A program made the translations under genes and the position numbers. A stretch of 64,000 bases of DNA from positions 1-64,000 of the forward strand of contig SMMW01000037.1 of assembly GCA_004794655.1 (NCBI GenBank). Reading direction: 5' to 3'. The stretch is from Marisa cornuarietis. Taxonomy: Eukaryota > Mollusca > Gastropoda > Architaenioglossa > Ampullariidae. This document shows positions 13,386 through 28,000 of the stretch, piece by piece. The notes under the pieces were generated by a model that saw only the letters and a program-made list of their open reading frames with translations, did no database searches and was not told where the DNA came from. The first letter of the stretch is position 1. The number at the start of each line of letters is the position of its first letter.

Positions 13386-16300
13386 GTCGCAATCATTTTC
13401 AGCTTTAAGTTGTGAAGGCATTGCACTAGTGCAGCAAAATGCTTGGGGACTAATATGTTATCTAGCACCCAGCCTAGCTCATTACCAATCTGATCGAATG
13501 TGTTAACACAGTAAGCAGTGGAGGGTTCACCCGTGTGTGTGTATATATATATATGTGGGAATATATTTTCTTTGCTAAGAAAAGAAGCTAAGATCATTAC
13601 TGTTACCAAGCTCAAAATGTTGAACTAATGATGTTTCAATGAAATAAAGTAACGCATTAAAAAAAAGTGTATCACCCTGAAATAGTCCCACCTGACTTGT
13701 TGTCAATGTACTTTTTTGGTCGCATTATATCAAAAGGGCAAAGTCTCGCTTCTAATGACAAGGACGGCAACATGCTCATCATTTCCAGCAGTCAAAGTAT
13801 GGCTGAGATGGCTGCTGTCATTTCTCGTAGTTAAACGAGGACTGAAATGACTACAGGTATAAAAGCACATCTGGCTCGGCCTGTGGAGACCTATAGGGAT
13901 GTACCCATGCTTAGGTCTGCACGGCAATTAAAACGGTTCAGTGTACTAATCTTTGGTAACGATGGAATGTGTGTCCACTCAAAAAACTTCAGCTTATAAC
14001 CGTATCTGAACAAAGGGACCTCGAACTCGTGTTCACGCCAACCTCCAAGAACAGAATGAAAGAAAGAAAGAAAAATTTTCCTTGGATTACACTACAACCG
14101 CACAATGTACATATCTATATATAACTTATATTTAACGTCCTGGGGTCATGAAGACAACTCTATGAACAATTCGGAATATTGCATTCCAGCCTCGCAATAT
14201 ATTATCTCTTCTTTTGTCTTGTCACATCTTGTAACACGTCCGTCATTTTCTAAACTTCGATTCTATGGTCCCCCCCCCCCGCCCCAACAGACACACACAC
14301 ACACAAACTTCCCACATTCCAGGAGTTGTTACACAACGTTTGTACGCTACAATGCTGACTGTGAAATAAAAACAAACCAGAAAGTGAACACAGAGGTCGC
14401 CCTCCGATCTGCATGAGGCATGCACACCTGCAAACACGGATCTGAAAGCAATGGTGTAGTGTAACTGTTACTATACAGCTTGCAAATAAACCAACATGAA
14501 AATCACATTATCTGCAAACTGAGGTTTCTTCCCTGTCATGGACAACGTCGGGAGAGACAGAGTGAGAGAGAGAGAGAGAGACATATTTCATTCAGGAAGA
14601 AAAGCTGCGAACATCACGAACAATGTCAGCACAAAAAGCAGCCTGAAGGTTTGGCTAAAGACAATGAAGTGCGAGCAAACTTCCAGACACGCAGTCACGA
14701 CAATAACGTCAGACTAAAGCAAGAATAATAAACAGTATCACCATGACAACGACCCTATAACACGGAAAAGCTTAAACGAATACGCCACCAGGACCCGGAG
14801 CCTTGCAGTCTCTGTGGTTATCAGACATATCGTACAGGCAGACAAACGCATTTAATAAAATTGTTCACCTCGGCTCCAGCAGGAACGCGGCGATGGTGTG
14901 GTATACCCTAGTGAGACCTAGTGCAGCAATGACATATCTTGTATCCATCTGCCTCTCGACACATCAAATTCCAGCTACCAACTCCGATTTATTAATAAAA
15001 ATAAGTAAATCGACGAAACTGCCGATGTTTACCGATATGTGGGCGCGCATTTTATTGAAAAATATATATAATGTGTATATGCACAGGTGTGATGGTAGTG
15101 TATGGTCTTGATATTTTTCCGTTTTTTTTTAAAACCTCACATGTACTGTCACACGCATGCGCGCGCGCACACACACACACACACACCATACACTACACAA
15201 TTATACTGACCAGAGGCTAGCACATGGCACTGTAAGCACACTGGGTCCCCAAACGTTGTAATGCCATTATGCACAGGTTATCACCTCTGCCGACACAACA
15301 TGTCGGCAACTTCGCCATTCTTTCTTGAACTAATATTACTTGACGGAAGTGGAGCAAAATGAATGTTTACCATCTTGCTTCTTCTGAGGCAGCTGAACAA
15401 CTCGAAGAATTAAAGTCCAGCGCTAGGTCTTCATAATCTGGTATCGCCCAACCACACAGACTGAGCAGAAAGATACAACACTCCGCCTCCCCATCTCTCT
15501 CTCTCTCTCTTAGGCTTTGTCTTTGCCACAGTGTAATACTGCTGGTGGTTTTAAAGCCCTGTAAAGTCACAAACGTAGCACAATATATTAAAAATCACAG
15601 TGCTAAACTGCAAACTTCAACATTATAAGTTTTGTTTCATCACAGAAAAATGTGTTGAATGACATGTGACCTGACGTGGACTTTTTGTCTTAAACCTAAG
15701 AGTGATGTTAACTTGCGACAGTCGCAGGTGAAAGGACAGCTACAAGATACCTTCATACATTTTCTAAATATCCTGACGCATTGTTCATACTTTGAATATA
15801 GCTGACAAATATTGTCAACTTCAGTGTGTCTTAAAGCGTACTGAGCTGTATTGTGTGTGGAGATATGCGCTATACACGTCGTCATTATTATTATTATTAT
15901 TAATTACTGTCCGTAGTTGTGCACACTTTTCGATTAAAGGAATCTCGTCTGAAGGCACTTAACATTCTTTACCAAAAGACATTTTTCTGTGTACCTTGTT
16001 AAAAAAAGATAAGTAAAAGACATTACTGTAATACTATAGTAATACGACTCCAAACTGCCAACATCTGCAGCTCAAATCCAACCAGATATTGCACAAGTTA
16101 CAAAAATAAATCACGCTTACCATATCTCCAAATGGTTGGAGTGCCTTGCAAGACACAAAATGCCGACGGTATTTGAATCACCTGGATATATGGTGTTAGT
16201 CACTAAGTCCTGTTTACGTATCTCTGACCTACAATAATGCGCTTTGAAGTGGTCACCGGTGAACTTTGAATCTATGTTCTGTCTGTAATCGGCTTAACTT

Positions 16301-17460
16301 TGGTGTCAACGTCTAGCAGGATGGACGGCAGCGTGGGAAACACCTCGATGACAAGAGATCCACCTCATGGGAAACGTGACAACTTGTACAAGCTGAGCAC
16401 TGACTGATTAACTTCATGTAAAGACTCTCAAACTTGCTGGCTAATCCGCCTTAGTTTGGAGCTTGAAGTAGATCTCTTTCGAGTTCGAGGCCTGCGGGGC
16501 ATTCGACTGGAAAACTCCCCATACCTGCTCACACAGCAGAAATGGGTAATTGGTTTATTGGGGAGGGAGGTGGAATAAAAGGCGGCGGAAGGAAAAGGTT
16601 GGGATCTGCTTACAACGTCTGACTGTAGACTATTGAACCCTTTCATTTACATGGTGATCGTCTATTCATTGCATCGCTTTCTGGGCGTGGGTCCAAAGTT
16701 CAGCAACAATCCACAGAGAGAGAGAGACCCGCGAAAGCTGCGACAAAAGCAATGTGCGTGCTACAACGACAAAAGAGGTGCTTACGGCTATCAAGAGGAT
16801 AACGGCTATAAAAAGTCACTCTGTTTGCATACATGTGTTTCCATATTTTGCATCTTCTTACAGCTTAAAGCAAAAATGAATCAATAAATAAAGAAGACAA
16901 GAGGGTGTGACAGAGTGAGAATGAAAAAAATGCAATGAACATTTTTGTACATCCCTATCGCGGGTACTCTCCTTCTTGCGATATACGTGCAGGTAGAGGG
17001 AGCACATGCTAGTGACCTGTCTTTATTGCCTTTCTCCGGCACGCCTGACCCTACACTGCACAGTGAACTCCCTGGGCTTCATGAGGCAGTCAAAGGCGCT
17101 AGCCGAAGAGTTGAAATGAGAAACGAAACAAAGGACATGTCCGGAACACGGCCTCCTTCGGACACACAACACGGTGCCTTCCTATGAAAGCGGGCAATAA
17201 ATACTAACAGTCAGTACGATGTCGTCACAGTATTCATCTTCATCGTGGCCTTTCGTCATCAGATATTGCACAGATCGCTCTCCAGCGATAAAAATTTATC
17301 ATTTCCACTAGCCCCCTCCCTCTCCCAAATAAAAACTCTAGTCCATCTACGACGCCTCCCGCAGTTGAGCTCTCAGATAGCCGGGTAATGATGGATATTC
17401 CCCTACCCTCCAAACCTTATCGATGTCTCTGGTCATCTTATTGCAACGTACTGTGCGCCA
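13386..17460. other. Intergenic, no gene seen
   Basis: Downstream flank of DGKE. Only short non-conserved ORFs and simple repeats are present: (AG)n at 14562-14582, CG/CA at about 15157-15187 and (ATT)n at 15885-15903. An 8-bp-arm hairpin (TGCCGACA/TGTCGGCA) lies at about 15287-15307. No RNA gene or protein family was recognised. Confidence 0.5.
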
Positions 17461-17466
17461 TTTATT
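17461..17466 (-). terminator. Candidate polyadenylation signal of DGKE
   Basis: AATAAA on the minus strand, about 220 nt beyond the DGKE stop codon. It is the first canonical hexamer I see after the stop, giving a short 3' UTR. Position and motif are the only evidence. Confidence 0.5.
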
Positions 17467-17687
17467 CACACGTAGTGTGAGGATAAAAAACGACTCCATC
17501 TACAAGACCTTGTTCAGCCTTGCAGCGTACAACGGGAAAGGTCTGTCTGAACATGGATGACAGCACGCTAGCACTTCATTAACCCACGAAGAGCTCCTGT
17601 CACTGCCTTAAAACAAAAACAACATTGCCATAAAATTGTTGCCCAAAAGGCAAACAACGACGGGCGTGTGTGGCGGGCTAGTGCTCG

Positions 17688-17804
17688 CTAGTCGAGGGCC
17701 ATCATCGCCGCCTGTCCTCGGTGCGTGATAGTGATCTCTCCTGGATGCTGTTCCCATGGCTCGCCGTCGACCTGCATAGGGGCGTTGCCGCCCATCAGTT
17801 TGAT
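17688..17804 (-). CDS. DGKE: DGKE exon 11: C-terminus and stop
   Basis: Encodes the last 38 residues including [20 protein letters not shown], the terminal block of DAGK accessory domains, and a TAG stop at 17690-17688. The protein stops soon after this block and lacks the long acidic tail of the vertebrate enzyme. Confidence 0.94.
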   Translation of the reverse strand: MKLMGGNAPMQVDGEPWEQHPGEITITHRGQAAMMALD

Positions 17805-18970
17805 CTGCCACAAGAGGGAACACGATGATTAGAAGTGAGCTTTTCTTTTTTTAAAGAACAGAGCCAGCACCGGTCTTCAACTACGAAATGTATCACACAG
17901 TATGGCACTGGCAGCAAGTTACAGTTTTATTGCGTCGATCTCAGATGATAAGACTGATTAATAAAATATCATGCGAACACAATAAAACACATTTATTTCC
18001 TTTTATCACTTTCAAAAGAAAGAAAAGAGAGACTTACAGTCTCGCTCCCATTAACATAAAAGGGCTAAAATTCAGTGAAAAGTAGGGAAACTGAGTGAAA
18101 CCTTTTCGCTCATTCTATGTCGTAGTTTCTGTTCATATTTAAACTGAAGTAACTGTTTTCAGATGTTTGAGCTGAATCGTGCACTTTTTAATTTCTTAAC
18201 ATAATTACCTAGAAGCAACACTTTTCTTATCTAATTACACACATTCACCCAGCAGTAAACTCCCCAACCCCAATCGCCCGCTGGGCTTTGAAGGGTCCTG
18301 GCCCTTACATCGCCAGCTTCGGTAAGAATTTGTCAGAGCAAGGCTGGGATGGTTTGGCGCACACGAAACATCTGGAGGTTGACGGAAACAGTCGGCCAAT
18401 TCTTCGAGACTTAACTTGTTAGCAGCTGCTATCGGAGGTGCGTACACGTCGCTAGTTTTAATCGGACGGCGCGGAGAGATGCCGAGCGCCTCCATTATGC
18501 GATAGGCGCTACCCCCGCAACCGCGCGCGCGCGCGCGCACGATGCTCGCGAACTACAGCGTTTAATTTCGTTTGAAATATTCCGCGCTAAGGCAGTCAGT
18601 CTCCCTTATAAGTAATCGCCCGGCGAAAGGTTGTTTGTCGTGAAAAAGAACCGTGAGAAAGCGGACAATTTGGCCCCGAGGCCCAAAACCAGGAACCCGG
18701 CCAAAATCTAACGCACCACTTCTTTATCTGATAAGATCCTCTTAATGGGCGCGTGTATTTAAGTGGATGCTTTAATCAGCGCCTCTTTTTTTCTGTACAA
18801 TAAAATAGTTCACGGCAGGGCGAATGGCTTCGAGGGAGGGCTTTCAAGTTCTCGCAAACTCTCGTTTACAATGGCGCGATCTGCGCCCCCGGTAGTACTG
18901 ATGATATACACGAGATAGCTATTCCAGCGATCGCCATCCCCCACCCCCCTACACATACACAACACTTACA

Positions 18971-19022
<52 letters not shown>

Positions 19023-22000
19023 AATCGAAGAAAGGCAAGGTGAACAAGTGACCATCTGGTGTCTTTACAGCACTAAACGTTCTTTTGATCCCCATACCGG
19101 CCTTTCCCTCTCTCTCTCTCTCACACGATGGACCTGTTTATTTGATAGCAAAATCTTTCAGATGTGACTTTACACTACATGGGTGGTTTGGGGAGGGGGG
19201 AACGGAGGTTAAAAGCACTGGCAGAAAATCCCCAGACGCCCAGGACTTAAACTAAACACAGAGAAGCCCTGGAGTCGGGACATGACCCAAGGACCTCACG
19301 ACTTTGACTGCAGTGGTGTCATGCGAGTGTCTAACCCACGGGCACAGGATGCCCAGCCCCACCAACCACTCCCAACCATATCTCCATCGTAATAATTTCC
19401 ACCACTCCTGTTTTGATATCTACGTGACTTATTCTTCCTAGTTTATTGCTTTGCAATTCTAAAAGCAGTATCGCAGACTTTACCAGCAGTATTGGACACC
19501 TTTACCAACAGTACTGCACACTGCAATTTCATTTGCAGTATCGCACACTTTCTATTTCCAGTATCGCGCACTTTTTAATTCTATTTGTAGCATCGCACAC
19601 TCTCGCCCAGCATGTTTTGTTGTTGACCACCGACTGAGTGTGTTGGTTTATTGTCTTTGATGCAGCAAATAAAAATGTCATGAAACAAGCGAACTGGGCC
19701 CCCAGCTGATCTAGATTGTGAGAAAAAAAGAAAGAAAGAATGGCCTTGACACTCACCTTGACCCTAGAGGCTTGACCCAGCCTGATGGGAGAGGCTAAGC
19801 CAACCTGCAGCTGAGCGATGTGAAAGGAAGAGTAGAGGGCCATGACCTCCAGCAAGCCGTCATCGTACCTGTCACAATTCCAAAGAATATGTTGGTAGGA
19901 GGGGAACTGCTGACACACCACACTAATGCAGCTATACTTTACTTTCATTGTCATTATCATTATCGTAATTATTATTATTTTTTTCTAAACAAGCAGTCTC
20001 TGTCTGACATTGTTACTGATTACCAGAGGACAGTGTCTAATCCCGGAAACCGGAAAAATATGAAATGATGAAAGTGTCCTTCATTGACAGACTCTCCTTA
20101 ATTATTACTTACAACTAAGGTTTCGTCAACAGGAAAAACAAAACACGTTCGACTTTTGCAGCATTTTCGTGAAGCGCTATACAACTGTTAACTTTGGCCT
20201 CTACTCTGATGACTGATCGGTGCACGAGACATAAGTAAACTTTGGTTTCGGCATTCTCGTCGAGGTCTAACTGACGACTTCACCGACAATAGAGAGTTTG
20301 AGATTCAGTGCTCGTGCGACGCGTGCGGGAACGGCAACCTGTAGCGTCACGGGAATTTGCGCCCTACATCATCACATCCACAAAAGCCAACCAATCGCTT
20401 TCTCAAAACGGGTAGGCTTAGAGGCTCGCCGTTCTCGTTGCCGCACACGTCTCCCTACGCGTCGTGGATCTCAAACTCTCTAATAGCGAAGACCCTCAGA
20501 ACAGCTTGGCAGTAGCTTTCACGATGAATGAGAGAGATGTGTGTGTGTGAGAGAGAGATAGAGAGAGAGTGCATTGTGCTATGTCATGGCAATGGAACCA
20601 GCCATGTAAACAGATGCCACATGCAGAGACAGAATTGCGTGTCCGAGACGAGACCTGAACACAGGGCAGCCAGTCCTAACAGGTGAGAAATGGCCTTGGA
20701 AGATAAAATTGGCATATGGGAACTGCGATGACATGAAGAGAGATGTGGGTACAATGTTGGGTACAGTGCTGGGTACAGTATGCTTGCTCTCTCCTTCATC
20801 ACTGCTTTTCTGCAGTTCTAATACCTCGCTATCGTCTCACCTGAACCATCTTCCAAAAATATGTTCCATACTCCTCAAGTCAGTCTCACCACGTCCCCTT
20901 TACCCATACCCGGAGATCTCTCATTCCATCCACTCACCCCCTCAAGAAAAAACAACTCTGGTTTGAGAAGCCACACGTGCCCCACTACTGCCGTGACCTG
21001 GTGTGTCAGCCCCATTAAGTGTGACAGCAGTCTCAGCCGATACTTGTCTGCACCCACCTCGCTCTCCATCCCCACCAGGCTGTCAGCGTGAGTCCAAGGC
21101 TCACTGACTAGGCCACCACGCGGTGTATGTCTCGAGTCCTCGACAAGCCTCATTCTTCCTTCCTCCAAGTGACGGATCACTGAAGCTCGAGACACGAGAG
21201 GCAGGTCGGGATAATTAAATGCCGGAAAATGCAAGAATCTGCACCCAATGGCGAGACTAAAGGTTTGTGTAGATGACGCTGTCCTTGTATCAGTGTCGAT
21301 TGGTGGCTTTCTTATTTTCTGGGCAAGACCTCTTCTACATCGTATCAAATTAAGCGAACTGGGGGAAAAAAATTCCATGCATGCGCGCTAAGGTGTTCTC
21401 GTACCAAAATGGCGTCTGACGAACGATCGGGTAGAAGTTACAGTGTGTGTTAAGTGAACAAGCCAGTTCTTTCTGATACGAGGCTTGCGAGATCATTCAG
21501 TGTGGTTTTTTTTCTCATGGCAGGGCAAAGGGCTTCTATCGCTGACCAGCTCTCCCACACAAGAAAGGTGTAATGCCCCTCATCCATCGTTTTCAGGGCC
21601 CAGTGGGGCAGGTGACGCGCGCGCAGCATCTAGCACTTCCGGTGAGAGAAGGAGTGCGTGTCAGCACCAGGTAAAATTCCGCTGCTACTGGAAACACGTT
21701 TTCGCCGATCAGGAATGACACCGAAGCGAAAGGTGGTCTTCCCTGCCCATTAGCCACAAGTCGTTAACCTTGGGAAACAGTCCGCAGATGTCTCATTATA
21801 CACCAGGGGGCAGGGACACTGGAAGGCATGAAGGCATGCAAGTGAAGTCGGAACTGTTTGCAAAAAACAAAACGACAAAAAACAACCTAATAAATAAATC
21901 AAGGGTAACAATTTGGTTAGACATCGTATTTAAGAAGAGCGAAAATTATGGTGTTCTGTAGAAATGAGACATTCCACAAGGCGAAAAACAAACAAAGAAA

Positions 22001-25000
22001 CAAAAAACACAAGCAACCATTACAATGGGCCCTACGAGCAGGCCGTCACAGCGCAGTCTACAAGGACCACAGCGAGGAAAAGTCGAGGAAAATTCTCATC
22101 ATCATCACTAGCAGCATCCGACATATTTGCTTTAGACTAGAAACAACGGCTTTGCCCGAAGCCTGCAGGGCCCTCCTGCTGCATGTCAGGAGGAATCGTT
22201 TGAAAGACGCCGGATGTAAGGTGTAAACTAAACTCCCCACAAGGCCCATCGCCAACCACTGCCGGCACGTCGCAACATGCCAGCACGTAGCCAACCACGA
22301 CTCCATTGCCGATCGCCCCCGCCTGCCTCCTGTCAGGAGCTGCAAGAGACTGGGTGCTGTCCGCTCTGCCGTTTTGGCCCCGTCTGTCATGACACGTGAC
22401 GCTGTGACGCAGGGTCTGTGGCAGGTCAGAGGTCTTGACATATCCTCCCAGGACTACATGGTCACATCTTAGCTACGGTGGTGGAACATTTGACTACCTT
22501 CCGTGGTGCTTTGCTTGCCAGGTATGATTTGCTGATCGATCTCTCCAACCCGAAATGCATCCCCTATAATAACCGTGGAAGGGAATTTGAACACTGCAAC
22601 TTGTGTTCTCAATGCTGATAAACTCGCTAAGAAAACTGTGTGCGCGAGACAGAGGAAAAGCAATACTGGATAGAAAGAAGGAAAACGATAATGAATTAGT
22701 AGAGAGAGAGAGAAATAATGCGACATAGAAACAGTGAGGATGAAAGCTACAATAATAATAAGAGAGAGAGAGAGAATGCGACAGAATGTGAAAGAGAGAG
22801 AGAGAGAGAAAACGACGCGAGAGAGAAAAAAGACAACGAGAGAGAGAGTGAGAAAGAGTTTTGCCTGCGCAGTCCATCGTGACGACTGCGTCTGGTGTCC
22901 ACAACCCCCGCCCCAACACCCCTCCATCTCAGTCAGACACTTGTACACGAGACGCCAGTCCGTCATAACGCCGCACTCCGCCGGCACCCGAATTGCAGCA
23001 GGTGGCGCTGGCGTCCGTCGGAGCCGCGCCTGCAGTTTCTGCCGCACCCCGTATACTGCATGCAACCTGCCCGCCAACCACTTGCAGCGTCGAAAGATTT
23101 TCCATTCCTCACTCCCTCCCGCCTCCCTCCGATGTTAATTCGTTCTGACGAGGCCAGCACGCGGGGCCAGAGACCCGGTCTGCGCAGTGCAAGATTCTCC
23201 AACCAGACGGAGCCCAGTCCCAGCAACCGGGTACGATACACTTTAACCATTCTCAAGCTCAGCCATGAACCCTTAGAAGGCCGAAACATCCAAATGGCAA
23301 CCCGCACATGAGGCAAAGCAGGGTGGAGGCTGTTAGGGAAAGGGGGTGGTGGTGGTGAGTGGTGGGGTAGCTACTGGCGGTGGGGGAACGAAGAAAGCAA
23401 GGAGGACGAAGTGTAGTCGAAGCAAGTGCAGTAAGGTCACGTGCATCAGCACGACGTCACGTGGTCGTTAACAGTCTGCCTCCAGACCGCCACGTAAACA
23501 TGGCCAGTACAGTGTGACGGCGGGCGTCACCCACCACACAGGGGCTGACGCGCCAGACAAACATCAGGGAAAACAACAAAATCGCGAGCAGGCATATCCC
23601 ATATCCCATACGCACTACAACACAGCCAAAAAAGCGGATAGCCTAGTGCTCATAGCAACGGCGTTCAAACCGTAAGACGCAAACACTACCGGGTTCGAGA
23701 CTCGTGGGACGCAGCCTACTTCCTTAGTTTACCCGGCTGTGCGGTGGGTACCTCTTTAGAGGGTTTGAAAAGCAAGCACCGACAGAGAGGACATGACCAC
23801 CGCCTTCACACACACAAAAAACTGGTCCCCAAGAAAAGTGGGGTCTCTAACATGCCCACACTCCACAGTGATCTAAAGGTCACGGTCTGCCTTTATCTTT
23901 TACCTACAACAATCAATGCACACACACTACAGAGAGAAACTATGACAGGGAGGATGCGAAAGGGATGTCCATATACAGGCAAGAAGGAACACAAGAGACA
24001 GAATATGGTGTCATCCAAGACAACTTGTCCTGGCCTTGAGGCTGACAATCAACCCTTACCTGGCAGGCACGAATGTGTCCTCTTTGCCCAGAAACCAAGG
24101 CCGGCATCCCCCGCCCCAACTGCTGATGTTGAGCACAACAAGTCCTTCGATCTCTGGCAGCTCAACAACTCTTCCGTCCAGCTCCACCTGGTGGACAAAA
24201 ATTCTATTATTAATACTTGCTGATAAAGAATTCAGCGTTTAAGAACACTTGATGATAAAGAATCTACTATTAATACTAATAACAATTAGTAACACTGACC
24301 CTCGACATCCTGAAAGAAAATCTCAATACAGACACAATCCACTCTGTAATGTGTGCAAGTTTCGATGTCGTCGGCCGAGTTTGTGGCATTCAACATTCAA
24401 GTAATTAGCGTGGTACTATTCGACAACCACTAGCAACATTTTTTTTTCATACAACAATGGGTCTTTGGCTTGAAAAAAAAATCATGCGAGAAATCTGTCA
24501 TGATCACCTCACCTCCCTGTCCATCGGTGGGAGGCCCACATGCAGCCTGATGTTTTTATTGATGGCAAACAGCAACAACGAACTACAAGACATTACCAAC
24601 AGACAGACAGCGGGAATGGGTGTGAAACGGAAAGACAAGAGCATGGTGATGGTTAACGCCAACGGTGACAACAAAGCAGAGATCTACACAAACGGAGTAC
24701 ATTTTGAACAGCTTCAAATACGTGGGAGCCACCTTGTCCAAAGAAGGCATCTGCATTGCAGGCATCCGCATCATACTGAGGAAGAGACAGCGCCAAAGAC
24801 CAGGCTGAAGAGAGTGTAAATGGCTCCAATAAAACTATGACAGACAGCTGAAGGTCACACCGTCCCACAGCATGCAGGTGGTCCAGCCCAACATACGGGT
24901 CTCACTTCCGGCAAGGACAAGCGACCATCGGGGGGCGACCAAGATAAACATCAATACCCCGCGCCTCTCTGTTCTGGTTTGTTTATCATCACTTTCTGGT

Positions 25001-28000
25001 ATCACCCTCCAGCACTTTCCTGTCCACGCAGAACTCTCGCAGCGCCCGCTAGCGGTGAAACCAACAAGCAAGCCATTGCAAAGAATAAACACACCTGACT
25101 TGTGCCGGAAACTGAGGTCGTAAAGGGAGAGAAGACAGTGACCGGTTTTCTTTGCTGGGATATTCCAAGCCATCGTCCTAGGTCTCCGAATCTTCCACCG
25201 CTAGCAGCAGTTCAAAGAAAGTCAACAACATGGCCCTGAGGGCTGCGGTTTTACAAGCTCAGCACGGCAAGGGTGAGCCGTGGGTGTCCTTCTATTAGTA
25301 TTCTCAGCCAATGGCTAAATTTTCTGTCCATTTCTGCCGGCCCTTTGAAATCCTCCACCATCTTTGTTTTTTTCTGCACCTCGCGAACCGTTGGGGCCAT
25401 AAAAATAGACCGATGCCTCTGGTCCTTTCTCCCCATTTGGTTCTCTAGTTTTATGCTGACTGCTGAGGATACAATAAACCACACTATATTATGGTCACAG
25501 ATTACCTGCCTTCAAAGAAATGTATTTGTCTACAAATGTCGATCCTTACCTCTAACAGCTGCAAGTGTCTCTGTGGAGCATGTTTATCATTCCCAACTCT
25601 GATTCTTTCTTCCTGTCCCTACTTCCACCGCGCCATCTAAATTTACCACCAGTATCTCTGCCTCCACATATACATAGCTATATCGTACGCAAAGATAAAA
25701 AGGCATATTGCATTTTTAAGTAGCAATGAGAAGATATTATATTTCACTTTATTACAAAAGGTCTTATACCATGAGACTTCTCACATAAACTCTTTTACAC
25801 TTCCAGGCCCCCCCCCCCTCTGCCACGTTCTTTACCTGACAGTCACTCTTCTCGTGATGTACGTACGTGTCTATCATGGGAAACACTGACCCCGTTACTT
25901 ATCAGTAATTACCTTTAGTTTCAGGTGCAGGTTTTTGCATTCTCTCTCCAAGACATCTTTGGTGCCATACGTGAAATAGGTCAGCTGCAACACACAAGCA
26001 CAAGAATGACACTGATGTGTGATGGCGTGCGTGTGATGGTGTAGGTGTAATGGGGTATGTGTGATTTTCAATCCTCAGTCTATACTAAGCAGCTGTAAGA
26101 GACTGGGCAGAGGCCGTCTTTCTCTCTCTCTCTCTCATACATACACACTCATACGCGCACACGCAGACGCCTGCAAAACCAAAAGTATAGATTATTTTGA
26201 TTAAACATATCGTCGTTAATGAGAGGATTCCTCTAGTTTTGAATTTGTTTTCTTGTTCTTGTTTTTGTGTAAATGCCTGTTGTTATGTCGACATTATGTC
26301 CACTATCACATTATTTGAACTGTTCAAGATGATGAGAACGCGAGGACTAAGTACAGTCGACGACGGACGGAGGTGACGACGGTTACCAAACGACCAACCG
26401 CCAGGTTTTGGAGGACGCAAAGTGCAGACATCTCATGAAGTTGACAAAAGTCGATGTGCCTCAGTAGACACGGAAGGGAATAGATCAACACTTACTTGGG
26501 ATGGGAGGGGTTGCAAACAGAGATAGGCAAGAAAATACAGGTGGAGGAGCCGAGGTGTGTGTGGGGGGGGAAGAGGAATGTATTTCTAAACATTACATCA
26601 CGTACATCCTGCATAGTACATGGCGACTAGACCTGACACTCAGTGTGCTGGCACTCAACATTTTCATTCAACAGCTGTGCACCCGACATAAGTTGGGGAT
26701 GTAAAGAAAAGTCACGCTCCCATCACGGGACTCAAGTGCAAGGCTAAAATACAATCCCAGCGACATTTCTCCCGTATAAGTAAACATATACACGGTTCCC
26801 AGGAACGACAAGTACACAGAGAGAGAGATCTTTCTCGAGAAATTACCACCTGTTGAAAATGGTGACGGTTAGAGGAGAAGAATGCAGCACGGAGCGGATG
26901 GGTTTGTAAGACATGCGTTCTCAGGAGGATACTGTGTCCGTGGTTACCTGCCGCAGCCAAGGCAAAAACCCGCTAATTGACGACCCCCTTGTGAACCCCA
27001 CAAGAACGATTGCGCCCCCCCCCCCACCACCACCACCTGACCCGCTGGTTTATGCCGACAGCAGGCAGCATCGTGGCGACGAACGTGACACCAGAGCGCG
27101 GGTTAGCTGTTACAGGTAGGAAGTGAACCCCCTTCCCACAAAACCTCGGTCACCAGAGGCCATCTGCCCGCTATCCTAGCAGTGGTGAAACCTCAGCCTT
27201 CCGTCGACCGGTCGACATGTCAGTAGCCCCCAAAATATCGTTTTCCCGGGTTTTAACTCGCGTTTCCATTTGAAACGGAAGAAGGAAGGAAAGAAGTTTA
27301 ACAGTTTCATCCTGTAATTAAGGGCATATACATCACATCGCTGGTGTGGTTGGGGTTTTCAACACTGGACTTCACAGAGAGACTGTAGAGCTATGGGTGA
27401 GAAGACGGACACCTGCAGGTTGAAAGACCCAAAGGTAAAATGTCCCCTTTCTTCAACTTGCAATACGAATGCATCTCTGGCAAAACGCCTTGCCTAACAC
27501 CAAACCATATAAGGCGTGAGTTTCCAGTGTCAAAGGACGAGGCAAGAGAGTATGGAGATCAAAAGAACGATAGAGTAATTAATACTAATAATGAAGTGAA
27601 CGATCAAACGAGCAACAGGCTAGTAGTGAAGGTAAAATGAACAACTGGATAGCAGTGACGATCAAACGAAAGACAGATTCGAGGTAAACACTACAGAAGA
27701 CAGTGTCGTGACAAGCAGTCAAAGAATAAAAGACGGTATCATGACAAACGACATGAACAGAGTTTTGACAAATATGATAAAAAATAACAGTTGTGAGAAG
27801 CTGTTTAGCCTCATTTGTACCCAACTGACAGATAGCCAACCAGCCATTCAGGGCTCGTATTCATAAACTTCTTGTACCCAGCCTATTAACCAAGCTGGGT
27901 AATTCAGTAAATCTGGAAATTTTGGCGACTAAGACCCCATAGTCACGGCCAATCCAAATCGTAAAACCCCTAAGGTCCCCCTCCTCTTCCAATAGCCTTC

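Noticed and set aside
15287..15307. Short perfect hairpin TGCCGACA/TGTCGGCA
   Set aside because: Isolated, with no surrounding gene or element; chance cannot be excluded.
18235..18540. 101-codon minus-strand ORF
   Set aside because: It lies in a DGKE intron within a GC-rich patch; no family motif or splice partners.
22469..23316. Several long overlapping ORFs on both strands
   Set aside because: They come from a GA-rich low-complexity tract and adjacent GC-rich DNA inside DGKE intron 9; none shows conserved features.
24457..24819. 120-codon plus-strand ORF as a host gene
   Set aside because: Its translation matches RT C-terminal blocks with a deletion and frame change; it is a LINE remnant.
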